A program made the position numbers and the translations under genes. From Bacillota bacterium (GTDB lineage: Bacteria > Bacillota > Clostridia > Lachnospirales > Lachnospiraceae), in NCBI GenBank assembly GCA_023458035.1, contig JAEXAX010000031.1, forward strand, positions 33,274 through 97,273: a stretch of 64,000 bases of DNA, given 5' to 3'. Within the stretch, counting starts at the first letter, position 1, and each line of letters starts with the position of its first letter. Shown here piece after piece: positions 8,296 to 16,687 of this stretch. The notes beneath the pieces were generated by a model. That model made no database searches. It was given only the letters and a program-made list of their open reading frames with translations, and was not told where the DNA came from.

Positions 8296-9041
8296 GAACG
8301 GAAGAATCAATATTGGAAGGCAGAAATGCCATCATTGAAGCGATGCGCAGCGGTGTCACCATCGACAAGCTGTTTATCCTTGACGGCAGCCGGGAGGGCA
8401 GTCTAAAGGGTATTGTACGGGATGCAAAAAAGACAGGGGTGCCGGTGACCTTTGTTAACCGGCAGCGGCTGGATCAGCTGTCCGCTACCGGCAAGCACCA
8501 GGGCGTGATCGCCTATGCGGCGGCCTATGCCTATCGGGAGATCGAAGATATCCTGACCCTGGCTCGCGAGCGCGGGGAGCAGCCTTTTGTGGTGCTGCTG
8601 GACGGGATCGAAGATCCGCATAATCTCGGTGCCATCATCCGCAGTGCCAATATGGCCGGCGCTCACGGCGTTATCATCCCGAAACGGCGTGCAGTCGGTC
8701 TGACAGCCACTGTGGCAAAGGCCTCGGCCGGCGCATTAGCCTATACGCCGGTCGTCCGGGTAACGAATCTGGTGGCCGCTATCGAAGAATTAAAAAAAGA
8801 AGGCCTGTGGTTTGTCAGCGCTTCCATGGAGGGCAAGCCGATGTATGAGGTTGATATGACCGGCCCGATCGGCCTGGTTGTGGGAAATGAAGGCAGCGGC
8901 GTCAGCCGTTTGGTGGAAGAAGCCTGTGACCTGTATGCGCGCATTCCGACGGTCGGAAATATTGATTCTTTAAATGCCTCGGTAGCAGCCGGCATCCTGG
9001 CGTTTGAGATCGTCAGACAGCGCGGCAGCAAGATCCAATAA
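8292..9041 (+). CDS. rlmB: 23S rRNA (guanosine 2'-O) methyltransferase, SpoU family
   Basis: SPOUT-class enzyme using S-adenosylmethionine, expected to methylate G2251 of 23S rRNA. The 249-residue protein has an N-terminal substrate-binding domain (to about 80) with EGRNAIIEAMRSG. The knotted catalytic domain shows NLGAIIRSANMAGAHG, GLVVGNEGSGVS and IPTVGNIDSLNASVAAGILAFE, the three SpoU motifs. It starts inside the mrnC stop codon. The last gene of the cysS operon in this window; a separate promoter for the next gene begins 26 bases after the stop. Confidence 0.93.
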   Translation: MRTEESILEGRNAIIEAMRSGVTIDKLFILDGSREGSLKGIVRDAKKTGVPVTFVNRQRLDQLSATGKHQGVIAYAAAYAYREIEDILTLARERGEQPFVVLLDGIEDPHNLGAIIRSANMAGAHGVIIPKRRAVGLTATVAKASAGALAYTPVVRVTNLVAAIEELKKEGLWFVSASMEGKPMYEVDMTGPIGLVVGNEGSGVSRLVEEACDLYARIPTVGNIDSLNASVAAGILAFEIVRQRGSKIQ

Positions 9042-9066
9042 ATCAGAAAAACTGTAACAAATATCA

Positions 9067-9095
9067 TTGCGCTGTTCATCCGTCAGCGGTATGAT
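9067..9095 (+). promoter_or_regulatory. Promoter for the DUF1858 gene
   Basis: TTGCGC (9067-9072) and TATGAT (9090-9095) are spaced 17 bases apart, about 65 bases upstream of the coding start. Confidence 0.5.
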
Positions 9096-9159
9096 ATAAA
9101 GCAGGCGGTGAAATGCCGCCGCAACAGACTGAATATGTCAACATAAGGAGGAAATGATT

Positions 9160-9357
9160 ATGACGATTACTAAGGATATGACCATCGGTTCTGTATTACA
9201 GATGAGCGAGAAGGTGGTGCCGGTATTGCTCGGTATCGGAATGCACTGCCTGGGGTGCCCGTCTTCCCAGCAGGAAACCATCGAGGAGGCAGCCTTCGTT
9301 CATGGCCTGGATGCAGATGCGCTCGTGGAAAAGCTCAATGAGGCTGTAAAGGGCTAA
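9160..9357 (+). CDS. DUF1858 small protein
   Basis: A 65-residue protein beginning MTITKDMTIGSVLQMSEK, matching the short DUF1858 fold found alone in many anaerobes and attached to hybrid cluster or thiol proteins. It keeps the MHCLGCPSSQ motif with a C-x2-C pair, suggesting metal or redox chemistry, but no function is established. ATG 9160 is chosen because AGGAGG (9146-9151) then has 8-base spacing; ATG 9154 would leave only 2. It has its own promoter and a strong terminator, so it is probably a single-gene unit. Confidence 0.8.
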   Translation: MTITKDMTIGSVLQMSEKVVPVLLGIGMHCLGCPSSQQETIEEAAFVHGLDADALVEKLNEAVKG

Positions 9358-9414
9358 CGGTCGGAGTGGGCGGCAGGAGAACTGTCGTATGAAGGACAGA
9401 TATACATGATGCGA

Positions 9415-9468
9415 AAAAAACACATGTGATCCGGAGGAAAGTTTTGATTCGGGTCATATGTGTTTTTT
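9415..9468 (+). terminator. Rho-independent terminator after the DUF1858 gene
   Basis: CACATGTGA (9421-9429) pairs with TCATATGTG (9454-9462) with one wobble; the flanking A-run (9415-9420) and T-run (9463-9468) extend the stem and supply the U tract. Confidence 0.75.
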
Positions 9469-9499
9469 GATTATGGTAAATTTTTCCTGCAAAGAGGAG

Positions 9500-9527
9500 T
9501 CCCCGACTGTTGTACAACAGTCGGGGA
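9500..9527. repeat. Perfect 28-bp palindrome
   Basis: Bases 9500-9513 are the exact reverse complement of 9514-9527 (arms TCCCCGACTGTTGT and ACAACAGTCGGGGA). It follows the DUF1858 terminator and lacks a T-run on either side, so it is not a standard terminator. It could be a protein-binding site or a palindromic repeat. Confidence 0.7.
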
Positions 9528-9803
9528 GTTATGAAAAAAATTATGTATAGAAAGAACAAATGTGCTTTCTTACTCTAAAATAGTATATAAGACAAATGTG
9601 TCTAAAGTGTGAATAGAGCAGATAAAATAGACAAAAAAATATTTTTATAATGGCTGTTTTAAGTAAAGATAAATAAAAGAGCAAAAAGCGGAAAAATAAG
9701 TTGCTGTATAGAGCGAAAAAATAGTAAGATATAAAAGAGTAACCATTTTTTGATGGCTGAGCGAAACATTGAAATAAATAGCCAAGAGCGGAAAGGTAAC
9801 CTT
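9528..9803 (+). promoter_or_regulatory. AT-rich ppaC leader with candidate promoter
   Basis: A very A-rich stretch with loosely repeated ATAGAGC, AAAATAGTA and AAAGAGC words. The best promoter is TTGCTG (9701-9706) and TAAGAT (9725-9730), spaced 18. The in-frame TTG at 9750 and ATG at 9753 have no ribosome site, so the stretch up to 9803 is treated as leader. No known riboswitch pattern was recognised. Confidence 0.4.
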
Positions 9804-11462
9804 ATGTTACATCGTGAAAATCAGGTCATTGTGATCGGACATCGGAATCCGGATACGGACTCCATCTGTTCGGCCATTTCATATGCCTATTTAAAAAATC
9901 AGATTCGGAAAGGCGATGAGGTCTATGTACCGAAGCGAGCCGGCGAATTAAATGAAGAAACGACCTTTGTGTTGGAGCACTTTGGGGTGAAACAGCCGGA
10001 GCTGATCACCGATGTCGGAACACAGGTCAGAGATTTGGAAATATCGACCTTCAGCGGGGTGACACGTAAGTTGTCGCTGAAGAAGGCTTGGAATACTATG
10101 GAGGAAACAGGGAAGCAGACATTGGCGGTAACCGATGAGCGGGGACGCCTTGAGGGTGTCATCACACTGGAGGACATCGCTACTTCCTATATGAATATCT
10201 ATGACAATGACACGTTGGCTGCCGCCACCACGCCTTACCGAAATCTGGTGGAAACCATTGAAGGCGAGCTGGTAGTCGGAGACATCGAAGCCGTGGTGAC
10301 CGGCGGCAAGGTGCTGATCGCCGCCGCCAATCCGGATCTGATGGAAAGCTATATCGGCGAGCAGGACATCGTCATTACCGGAAATCGGTATGAGTCTCAG
10401 CTCTGTGCCATCGAGATGGGAGCCGGCTGTGTTATCGTCTGTGAAGGGGCGCAGCCGTCAAAGACCATTCAGAAGCTGGCTGCGGAGCATCATTGTCATT
10501 TGATCTCGACTAAGTTTGATGCTTTTACAGTGGCACGTCTGATTAATCAGAGCATACCGGTGTGTCACTTTATGCGGAGCCGAAACCTGACTACATTCAG
10601 GCCGGAGGATACGACCGATAAGATCAAGGAGATCATGGCGAAGAAGCGCTATCGTGACTTTCCGATTCTGAAGGAGGACGGCACCTATCTGGGCATGGTG
10701 TCCAGACGAAACCTTATTTCGCCTAAGCGTAAACAGGTCATTATCATGGATCATAATGAGATGTCGCAGGCGGTGCATAATATTCAGGAGGCAGAGATCC
10801 TGGAAATCATTGATCATCATCGGATCGGTACATTGGAAACAGTATCGCCGGTGTATTTCCGAAACCAGCCGGTCGGCTGCACATCGACCATCGTCTACCA
10901 GATGTTTATGGAACAGCAGGTGGAGATCCCGACGCATATTGCAGGTCTTTTGTGCTCGGCCATTTTGTCGGATACTCTATTGTTTCGTTCCCCGACCTGT
11001 ACGCCGATTGATGAGGCGGCAGCCAAATATCTGGCGGTCATAGCCGGGATCGATCCGCAGGAATATGCCGGACAGATGTTCCATGCCGGAAGTAATCTGT
11101 CACATAAGAGTGCCAATGAAATTTTCCTGCAGGATTTCAAGAAGTTTACCATTCAGGAGCTGGATTTCGGCGTCGGTCAGATTAATTCGATGAGTGAAGA
11201 GGAGCTGGAGGATATTCTGAAGAAACTGCTTCCGTATCTGGAACAGGCCAGAACCGAGCAGAACGTGGAGATGCTGTTCTTCATGCTGACGAATATCTTG
11301 GATAAAAGTACCATGTTGTTATACGCCGGTGCCGGTGCGGCCGAGCTGGTCAGAAATGCCTTCGGTATCGAGGGGGGGCCGGAATCTGCTCTGCTGCCGG
11401 GAGTAGTATCGCGTAAAAAACAGCTGATTCCGCAGTTTGCGATCGAGCTGCAGGGAGAATAG
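9804..11462 (+). CDS. ppaC: Manganese-dependent inorganic pyrophosphatase with CBS and DRTGG domains
   Basis: Family II pyrophosphatase hydrolysing PPi to phosphate. The DHH domain begins with VIVIGHRNPDTDSICSA. It is interrupted by CBS 1 (LAVTDERGRLEGVITLEDI), a DRTGG-type segment and CBS 2 (RDFPILKEDGTYLGMVSRRNL). The DHH core then resumes with IIDHHRIGTLET and ILSDTLLFRSPT and ends in a DHHA2 domain. CBS-containing members are known to be regulated by adenine nucleotides. ATG 9804 is preferred (552 residues) because AAAGG lies 7 bases upstream. The next gene begins 2 bases after the stop. Confidence 0.93.
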   Translation: MLHRENQVIVIGHRNPDTDSICSAISYAYLKNQIRKGDEVYVPKRAGELNEETTFVLEHFGVKQPELITDVGTQVRDLEISTFSGVTRKLSLKKAWNTMEETGKQTLAVTDERGRLEGVITLEDIATSYMNIYDNDTLAAATTPYRNLVETIEGELVVGDIEAVVTGGKVLIAAANPDLMESYIGEQDIVITGNRYESQLCAIEMGAGCVIVCEGAQPSKTIQKLAAEHHCHLISTKFDAFTVARLINQSIPVCHFMRSRNLTTFRPEDTTDKIKEIMAKKRYRDFPILKEDGTYLGMVSRRNLISPKRKQVIIMDHNEMSQAVHNIQEAEILEIIDHHRIGTLETVSPVYFRNQPVGCTSTIVYQMFMEQQVEIPTHIAGLLCSAILSDTLLFRSPTCTPIDEAAAKYLAVIAGIDPQEYAGQMFHAGSNLSHKSANEIFLQDFKKFTIQELDFGVGQINSMSEEELEDILKKLLPYLEQARTEQNVEMLFFMLTNILDKSTMLLYAGAGAAELVRNAFGIEGGPESALLPGVVSRKKQLIPQFAIELQGE

Positions 11463-11464
11463 AT

Positions 11465-12085
11465 ATGGCTAAGAAACAATGGAAGCCCGGTAATATGCTG
11501 TATCCGCTGCCGGCTGTAATGGTCAGCTGCGGCGAGGCCGGTACGGATGCCAATATTATCACCATAGCCTGGGCCGGTACGGTTTGTACCAATCCTCCTA
11601 TGGTTTCGATCTCTGTTCGTCCGGAGCGCCATTCCTATGCCCTGATCAAGAGGACGGGGGACTTCGTTATCAATTTGGTGGGGCGTTCTTTGGTGCGGCA
11701 GATGGACTTTTGCGGCGTACGCTCGGGACGGGATATGGATAAATTTGCCGAATGCCGCCTGACAGAAGGGCGCTGGGAGGCGACTGCCGCTCCATTTATT
11801 GAAGAGAGTCCGGTAAATATCGGCGCCCGGGTGACTCAGGTGATTGAAGCCGGGAGCCATCATATTTTTCTGGCAGAGGTGACAGCCGTTCAGGTGGATG
11901 ACAGCCTGCTTGATGAACGTGACAGGCTGATATTGGAGCGCGCCGGTCTGGTGGCCTATAACCACGGTCGTTATCACGCTTTGGGTAAGGAGCTGGGGAC
12001 CTTCGGCTTTTCGGTGGCGAAAAAGAAGAGGGCTGTTTTACATAAAGAAGGAAAAAAACATGGCAGACAAAAAAAGAAATCATGA
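11465..12085 (+). CDS. Flavin reductase-like FMN-binding protein
   Basis: A 206-residue protein with the split-barrel flavin reductase fold: NMLYPLPAVMVSCG, ITIAWAGTVCTNPPMVSISVRP, FVINLVG and the HHIFLAEVTAVQVD strand. Such proteins bind FMN and act as reductases or electron carriers; substrate unknown. It directly follows ppaC (2-base gap) and its last 26 bases overlap the next gene, so the three are probably co-transcribed. The C-terminus is strongly basic (KKKRAVLHKEGKKHGRQKKKS), partly a consequence of the overlap. Confidence 0.8.
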   Translation: MAKKQWKPGNMLYPLPAVMVSCGEAGTDANIITIAWAGTVCTNPPMVSISVRPERHSYALIKRTGDFVINLVGRSLVRQMDFCGVRSGRDMDKFAECRLTEGRWEATAAPFIEESPVNIGARVTQVIEAGSHHIFLAEVTAVQVDDSLLDERDRLILERAGLVAYNHGRYHALGKELGTFGFSVAKKKRAVLHKEGKKHGRQKKKS

Positions 12086-13307
12086 TTCCGGCAAGGTTCG
12101 GCAGATCGAGCTGGATCCGAACCGAGCCAGGAGAATCCGGGAGCATCACAAAGACAGTATATTGAAACAGGAAAGGCGAAGACGGCAGCGGCGCAGGAAG
12201 CGGAACCGCTTACTGATCATCCTTTTGGTTTTGGCGGTCATCATCGGTATCGGCTATCTGATCTGGCAGAAGCAGCGTACCTACCACAGCCTGACAGTGA
12301 AGAGCAGTCTAATGCAGGAAGACCAGGCATCCGCCGGTTATCGGCTGTTTGACGGTCGTTTATTGAAGATCGGTTCGGACGGGGTCACCTTTATGAGCAT
12401 AGAGGGAGATGTTATCTGGAAGGAAAGCTATTCGATCCAGAACCCAATGGTGGATGTGAACGGACAGTATGCCGTTATAGCCGGCAAGGATGACACCCAG
12501 GTGCTGCTGTATAATTTAAAGGGCAAGGCGACGGAGATCAAAACGACCTTGCCGGTCAGCAAGGTACGGGTATCGGATACCGGCATGCTGGCGGTGATCA
12601 TGGCGGATGAGCAGGTTTCCTGGATTCGAGTGTATAATGAACAGGGTGAGATGGTAGCCGAAAGCAAAAGCACCCTGACAGGCAGCGGCTATCCGGTCGA
12701 TGTGGCAATCAGCGCCGACGGCTTGAAGCTGATGGTAGCCTATCATTCGATCGCTAAGCAGGCTCTGCGTTCGCAGGTAGCCTTTTATCAGTTCGGCAGC
12801 GCCGGCAAAACAGAGGTGGATAATCTGGTCAGCGGCACAGAGTATCGGGAACATGTGGTTCCTGAGGTGCGTTTTTTAAATAACGCTCAGGCGTTGGCCC
12901 TGAGGGATGACGGTTTCAGCACCTTTGAAGGGTCTCAGATTCCGATTCAGAAAGCGAATATTGAAGTGGAAAACGAAATTGAGGCGATCTGCTATGATGA
13001 CAGTCGGGTGGTCGTGCTGACAGGGACAAAAGCAGAAAACGGGAAGCAGTATCAGGCAGTGGTCTATGACATGGCCGGCCGGGAAAAGAAACGCTTCGCA
13101 GTAAACGGCCGATATACAAGCTGCCAGTTGATTGACGGCAAGCTGGTGATGGTCAGAGAAAATACTCTGACAGTCATGACGCTGGACGGGAAGGTGCGCT
13201 TCAGCGGTGATTACAGCAGTCCGATCCGTTCTATCTTTGCTGGCAAAGGAGCCTATTCCTATGTTATAATCGGAGAAAATACGATCGACCATGTGAAGCT
13301 GAAATAA
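12060..13307 (+). CDS. DUF5711-like membrane-anchored beta-repeat protein
   Basis: 415 residues. An Arg/Lys-rich cytoplasmic N-terminus (about 1-50) is followed by one membrane helix (LLIILLVLAVIIGIGYLIW, about 54-73). The rest is an extracytoplasmic region of repeated beta strands with WD/PQQ-like spacing, for example FDGRLLKIGSDGVTFMSIEG, YAVIAGKDDTQVLLYNLKG and ISADGLKLMVAYHS. This matches the DUF5711 layout known from Clostridia; function is unknown. AAGGA precedes the ATG, which overlaps the flavin reductase gene. It begins a run of envelope genes: CvpA-like, TPR/AAA and FUSC-like. Confidence 0.7.
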   Translation: MADKKRNHDSGKVRQIELDPNRARRIREHHKDSILKQERRRRQRRRKRNRLLIILLVLAVIIGIGYLIWQKQRTYHSLTVKSSLMQEDQASAGYRLFDGRLLKIGSDGVTFMSIEGDVIWKESYSIQNPMVDVNGQYAVIAGKDDTQVLLYNLKGKATEIKTTLPVSKVRVSDTGMLAVIMADEQVSWIRVYNEQGEMVAESKSTLTGSGYPVDVAISADGLKLMVAYHSIAKQALRSQVAFYQFGSAGKTEVDNLVSGTEYREHVVPEVRFLNNAQALALRDDGFSTFEGSQIPIQKANIEVENEIEAICYDDSRVVVLTGTKAENGKQYQAVVYDMAGREKKRFAVNGRYTSCQLIDGKLVMVRENTLTVMTLDGKVRFSGDYSSPIRSIFAGKGAYSYVIIGENTIDHVKLK

Positions 13308-13338
13308 CAGCGGAAGCAATCGCAGATGGAGAATGAAT

Positions 13339-14061
13339 ATGAATTGGTTAACCGTTTTGGTGGTTATCCTGTTGGTGGCCAGCACGCTTTGGGGCTTTCG
13401 ACAGGGTTTGATGAAAAAGGTGGTTTCGTTGGTATGGCTGATCCTATCCTTAATACTGGTCAGCCTGCTGATGCCGCAGACGTCAAAAATATTGCGGGAA
13501 CAGACCGGACTGCACGGCTATGTATCGGAGAGGGCGACGGCTTATCTGACTAAACGTAGTCTGGAAAAAGCACAGCAGTCGGGCATGCCGGTCAATCCGA
13601 CTACAGTTTTTGAGTGGCAGGATGCGGTCAGGGACATGGATTTGCCGGCGCTGATTGATTGGGTATTGCAGTCAAAGTCGAGCGAGGGCTTAAATGGTTT
13701 GAAGAGCGGACGTAGTCTACAGCGGTTTGCCGGGGACTATATCGCAGATATTACGGTTAATGTCTGCGGCTTCCTGCTGGCATTTATTCTGGTAGCCACT
13801 CTGCTTCGATTATTGTTACTGGCGATCAATCTGATCGATAAACTGCCGGTGATCAAGACCTTGAATCATCTGGGCGGTGCCGGACTGGGCCTGCTCCAGG
13901 GATTGCTGTTGATCTGGCTGCTGGGGCTGATCGTGACAGCGGCTACCGGAACGAGTTGGGGACAACTACTGCAGCAGCAGATCAGTGAAAGCCCGATTCT
14001 GCGGTTTATTAATGAAAACAATATATTGTTGCGGTTTGTCATCAATATCAAATTAATGTAG
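13339..14061 (+). CDS. CvpA-family membrane protein
   Basis: About 240 residues with four likely membrane segments: WLTVLVVILLVASTLWGF, then VSLVWLILSLILVSLLM, a central soluble loop, NVCGFLLAFILVATLLRLLLL and the glycine-rich GGAGLGLLQGLLLIWLLGLIV. This is the CvpA/colicin V production layout. CvpA proteins affect envelope homeostasis; the mechanism is unsettled. ATG 13339 is chosen because GGAG (13328-13331) then has 7-base spacing; ATG 13333 is too close. It sits between the DUF5711 and TPR/AAA genes with short gaps. Confidence 0.75.
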   Translation: MNWLTVLVVILLVASTLWGFRQGLMKKVVSLVWLILSLILVSLLMPQTSKILREQTGLHGYVSERATAYLTKRSLEKAQQSGMPVNPTTVFEWQDAVRDMDLPALIDWVLQSKSSEGLNGLKSGRSLQRFAGDYIADITVNVCGFLLAFILVATLLRLLLLAINLIDKLPVIKTLNHLGGAGLGLLQGLLLIWLLGLIVTAATGTSWGQLLQQQISESPILRFINENNILLRFVINIKLM

Positions 14062-14075
14062 AAGGAGTGAACGAA

Positions 14076-16670
14076 GTGGATAAGAACGAATATAAGGTAC
14101 GGTTGGAGGAGATCAAAGCTTTCTTTGAAAAAAAACAGTACCATAGTGCTCTCGGCCTGGTGCAGACCATCAATTGGCAGAAGGTAAAAAATGCCAGGGT
14201 TCTCTGTATGGTAGCCGATATTTACAGTGAAAACGGGCAGTTTGGCAAAGCTGAGGCGATCTTGAATATAGCCGAGGAGCGCGGCGGTTCCCCGAAGGAA
14301 GTACTCTATCGTTTGACCAGGGTAGCAGTAGATCGAAAGGATTTTGAGACCGCTCTGGAGCGGCATCGCCGGTTCACCAAGGTCTACAGTGAGGATAACA
14401 GAAAATATCTGTTGAAGTTTTTTATTCACAGGGCGCAAGGAGCTTCGGTGACAGAATTGATTGAAATTCTGGAGCCGTATCGCCATCTGGAAGCGCCGGA
14501 GCAGCGCTGGCTTTATACGCTGGCCACACTCTATAAGCAGGCAGGTCAGGAGAATAAGGCGGTCGCTCTTTGCGACGAAATCTTTTTATGGTTTCATGAC
14601 GGCGAATATGTGATCAAAGCGCTGGAATTGAAGAAGAGATTTAATTCACTGACCGATGCCCAACAGAGATTATTAAATGACAGCGCCGAGGAAGAGCCGG
14701 AAGAGGATGAAGATATCGACTACACCAGTGCGGATGGCCTGGTGGCGGAGCTTGGCGAGGGTTGGAAGAATCAGCTGGCTGCGGATGTGCGTGAGCTGAC
14801 GGAACCGGTACTGAAAAATCGACTGAACGAGGAAACATTCAACGAGGAAGATCACGATGTGGGCTCCGGCTTCAGTCAGTTTGAGATCGATCTGACAAAC
14901 CATGAAGCGGGAGCAGCTGATGCGTCGGCGGTAGGAACTCAGACGGAAGAGGACGATCAGATTCCGGGGCAGATGAGTATCGATCAGATGATCGCCAATA
15001 TTCAAAAGCATAAGCTGGAGCAGGAAAGAGCCAGACAGGAAGCGGAACGGCTGGCGCGTGAGGCCAGAGAACGTTTGCAGGCCGAGATGGAGCAGGTGCG
15101 GGCCGATATTGATGAAATTGATCAGCAGATCGGTAGTCATGAGGAGGCCATCGTGCAACTGCGCGGTGAAAAGAAGAGGCTGGAAGAAGCGCTGGATGAG
15201 CTGATGACCAGAGAACTGCCGGTGGTAACAGTGACGGCATCGCGGCAGACGGAAGCTGAAGATGCAGACGAGGTGCATGCGCCGGAAAGCAAGACTGTTG
15301 AAGACATTGAAGCGGTTGAAGAGGCGGAAGCAGTTGAAGAAGAATTAGCGGCAGCAGGGACTGACGAGGAGGAAGAAGCAGTAGAAGCAGCCGACGCAGC
15401 TGAAGAAGCGGTCGAAGAAACGGAAGAAGCAGCCGACGAAACGGAAGCTGAGTCGGTGACGGAGGGCGCCGCTGTTCTGCAAGAAGCGCAAGGTGTGGAC
15501 ACCGCGCTGCCAAAGATCAATAATCCGTTTGTTAAGAGCGATCATATTGCCGAGATCGCGGCCCGCCTGGAACAGAGATTCGGCGGCACGGCAGAAACGC
15601 CGGTCGGTTCGGCTGTGACCGAGTCCGGTGTCGATGTTTCACTGGTGGCGCAGGCATTACAGGAGGAAGAAACCAAATCCCGCCTGCAAGCTGAACAGCT
15701 GGCGGCTGTTCCTAAGGTTGCTTCGGAAGCTGAACAAATGGAAGCTGAACAAACGGACGGAGAACTGAAATCGCTGGCTCAGCTGCGTGATTCAACTGAT
15801 CAGATGCTGGCTGATATCGAAACGGATGTGTTGTCGCACACACAGGAAATCAGACTCGGCCGGCGTGGAGAAAAGAAGGATCTGGTCGCACCCATCGGTG
15901 TGAAAAACGGTGAAGAGGTAACGCCGTTGACCGAAGAGCAGAAGCGGACTCTGGGCTATTTCGGACCGGTACAGGGGATTCCGGAGCAGGTGGCGACCGT
16001 GCTGGATGAGATCCATAAGCGTGGGTTAGACGCCAAAACATCCTCCCGCGGAAATATCATCGTGATGGGACGTCAGGGCAGCGGAAAGACCACCTTGGCT
16101 GTCAATGTCCTAAAAGCCATCGAACAAGAGAAAGGTAATACAAACTCGCCGCTACGGGTGGCTACAATCGATGCCAAGTGGCTGAATGAAAACGATGTGG
16201 CAGCTACCATTGATCAAATCGCCGGCGGCGGTCTGATCATTGAACGAGCCAGTGAGTTGGATGATTCTACTATCGAAGCTCTGGCAGCCGGTCTGGGTAT
16301 GAGAACGGACGGGTTGACAGTTATTCTTGAGGATAATAAGAAGGATATTGCACGACTGATGGAGCGGAATGAAGAATTTGCTCATCGCTTTACCTCACAG
16401 ATCGTGGTACCGGTATTTTCCAACCATGAGCTGGTATCCTTCGGTCGTACTTATGCGCTCGAGCAGGGCTATGTGATCGAAGACAAGGCCATGCTGGAGC
16501 TATACAGTCTGGTCGGAGATATGCAGCGTGACGGTCATCCGGTAACGGTCAATGATGTGAAAGAGGTGATGGATGAGGCGATCGAGCACGCCAGTCGCTT
16601 CAGATTATTCAAGAAGAGAAAAACAGATAAGGACGGCTTTGTCATTTTAACCGAGAATGATTTTGAATAA
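14076..16670 (+). CDS. Large TPR / coiled-coil / acidic-repeat / AAA-like protein
   Basis: 864 residues, function unknown. In order (numbering from GTG 14067): TPR-like helices (about 1-200); a coiled coil (about 313-385, LEQERARQEAERLAREARER); a very acidic Glu/Ala stretch (about 390-475); a linker; and an ATPase domain with P-loop GRQGSGKTT near residue 670. The ATPase follows CbxX/SpoVK-type AAA order, but where FIDEA is expected it reads GGGLIIERASEL, so the Walker B aspartate is missing. A later RNEEFAHRFTSQIVVPVFS matches the arginine-finger strand of that group. No signal peptide or membrane helix. GTG 14076 has 8-base spacing from AGGAG; GTG 14067 overlaps it. Confidence 0.65.
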   Translation: MDKNEYKVRLEEIKAFFEKKQYHSALGLVQTINWQKVKNARVLCMVADIYSENGQFGKAEAILNIAEERGGSPKEVLYRLTRVAVDRKDFETALERHRRFTKVYSEDNRKYLLKFFIHRAQGASVTELIEILEPYRHLEAPEQRWLYTLATLYKQAGQENKAVALCDEIFLWFHDGEYVIKALELKKRFNSLTDAQQRLLNDSAEEEPEEDEDIDYTSADGLVAELGEGWKNQLAADVRELTEPVLKNRLNEETFNEEDHDVGSGFSQFEIDLTNHEAGAADASAVGTQTEEDDQIPGQMSIDQMIANIQKHKLEQERARQEAERLAREARERLQAEMEQVRADIDEIDQQIGSHEEAIVQLRGEKKRLEEALDELMTRELPVVTVTASRQTEAEDADEVHAPESKTVEDIEAVEEAEAVEEELAAAGTDEEEEAVEAADAAEEAVEETEEAADETEAESVTEGAAVLQEAQGVDTALPKINNPFVKSDHIAEIAARLEQRFGGTAETPVGSAVTESGVDVSLVAQALQEEETKSRLQAEQLAAVPKVASEAEQMEAEQTDGELKSLAQLRDSTDQMLADIETDVLSHTQEIRLGRRGEKKDLVAPIGVKNGEEVTPLTEEQKRTLGYFGPVQGIPEQVATVLDEIHKRGLDAKTSSRGNIIVMGRQGSGKTTLAVNVLKAIEQEKGNTNSPLRVATIDAKWLNENDVAATIDQIAGGGLIIERASELDDSTIEALAAGLGMRTDGLTVILEDNKKDIARLMERNEEFAHRFTSQIVVPVFSNHELVSFGRTYALEQGYVIEDKAMLELYSLVGDMQRDGHPVTVNDVKEVMDEAIEHASRFRLFKKRKTDKDGFVILTENDFE

Positions 16671-16687
16671 GCCGGGAGGAAAACAGG

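Noticed and set aside
14872..15513. Long reverse frame (213 codons) rich in Pro/Leu opposite the acidic repeat
   Set aside because: It mirrors the Glu/Ala repeat of the forward gene; composition is a shadow effect and no ribosome site or motif is present.
15137..15520. Possible repeat array or CRISPR in the Glu/Ala-rich DNA
   Set aside because: Repetition comes from GAA/GAG/GCA codons; there are no constant repeats with unique spacers.
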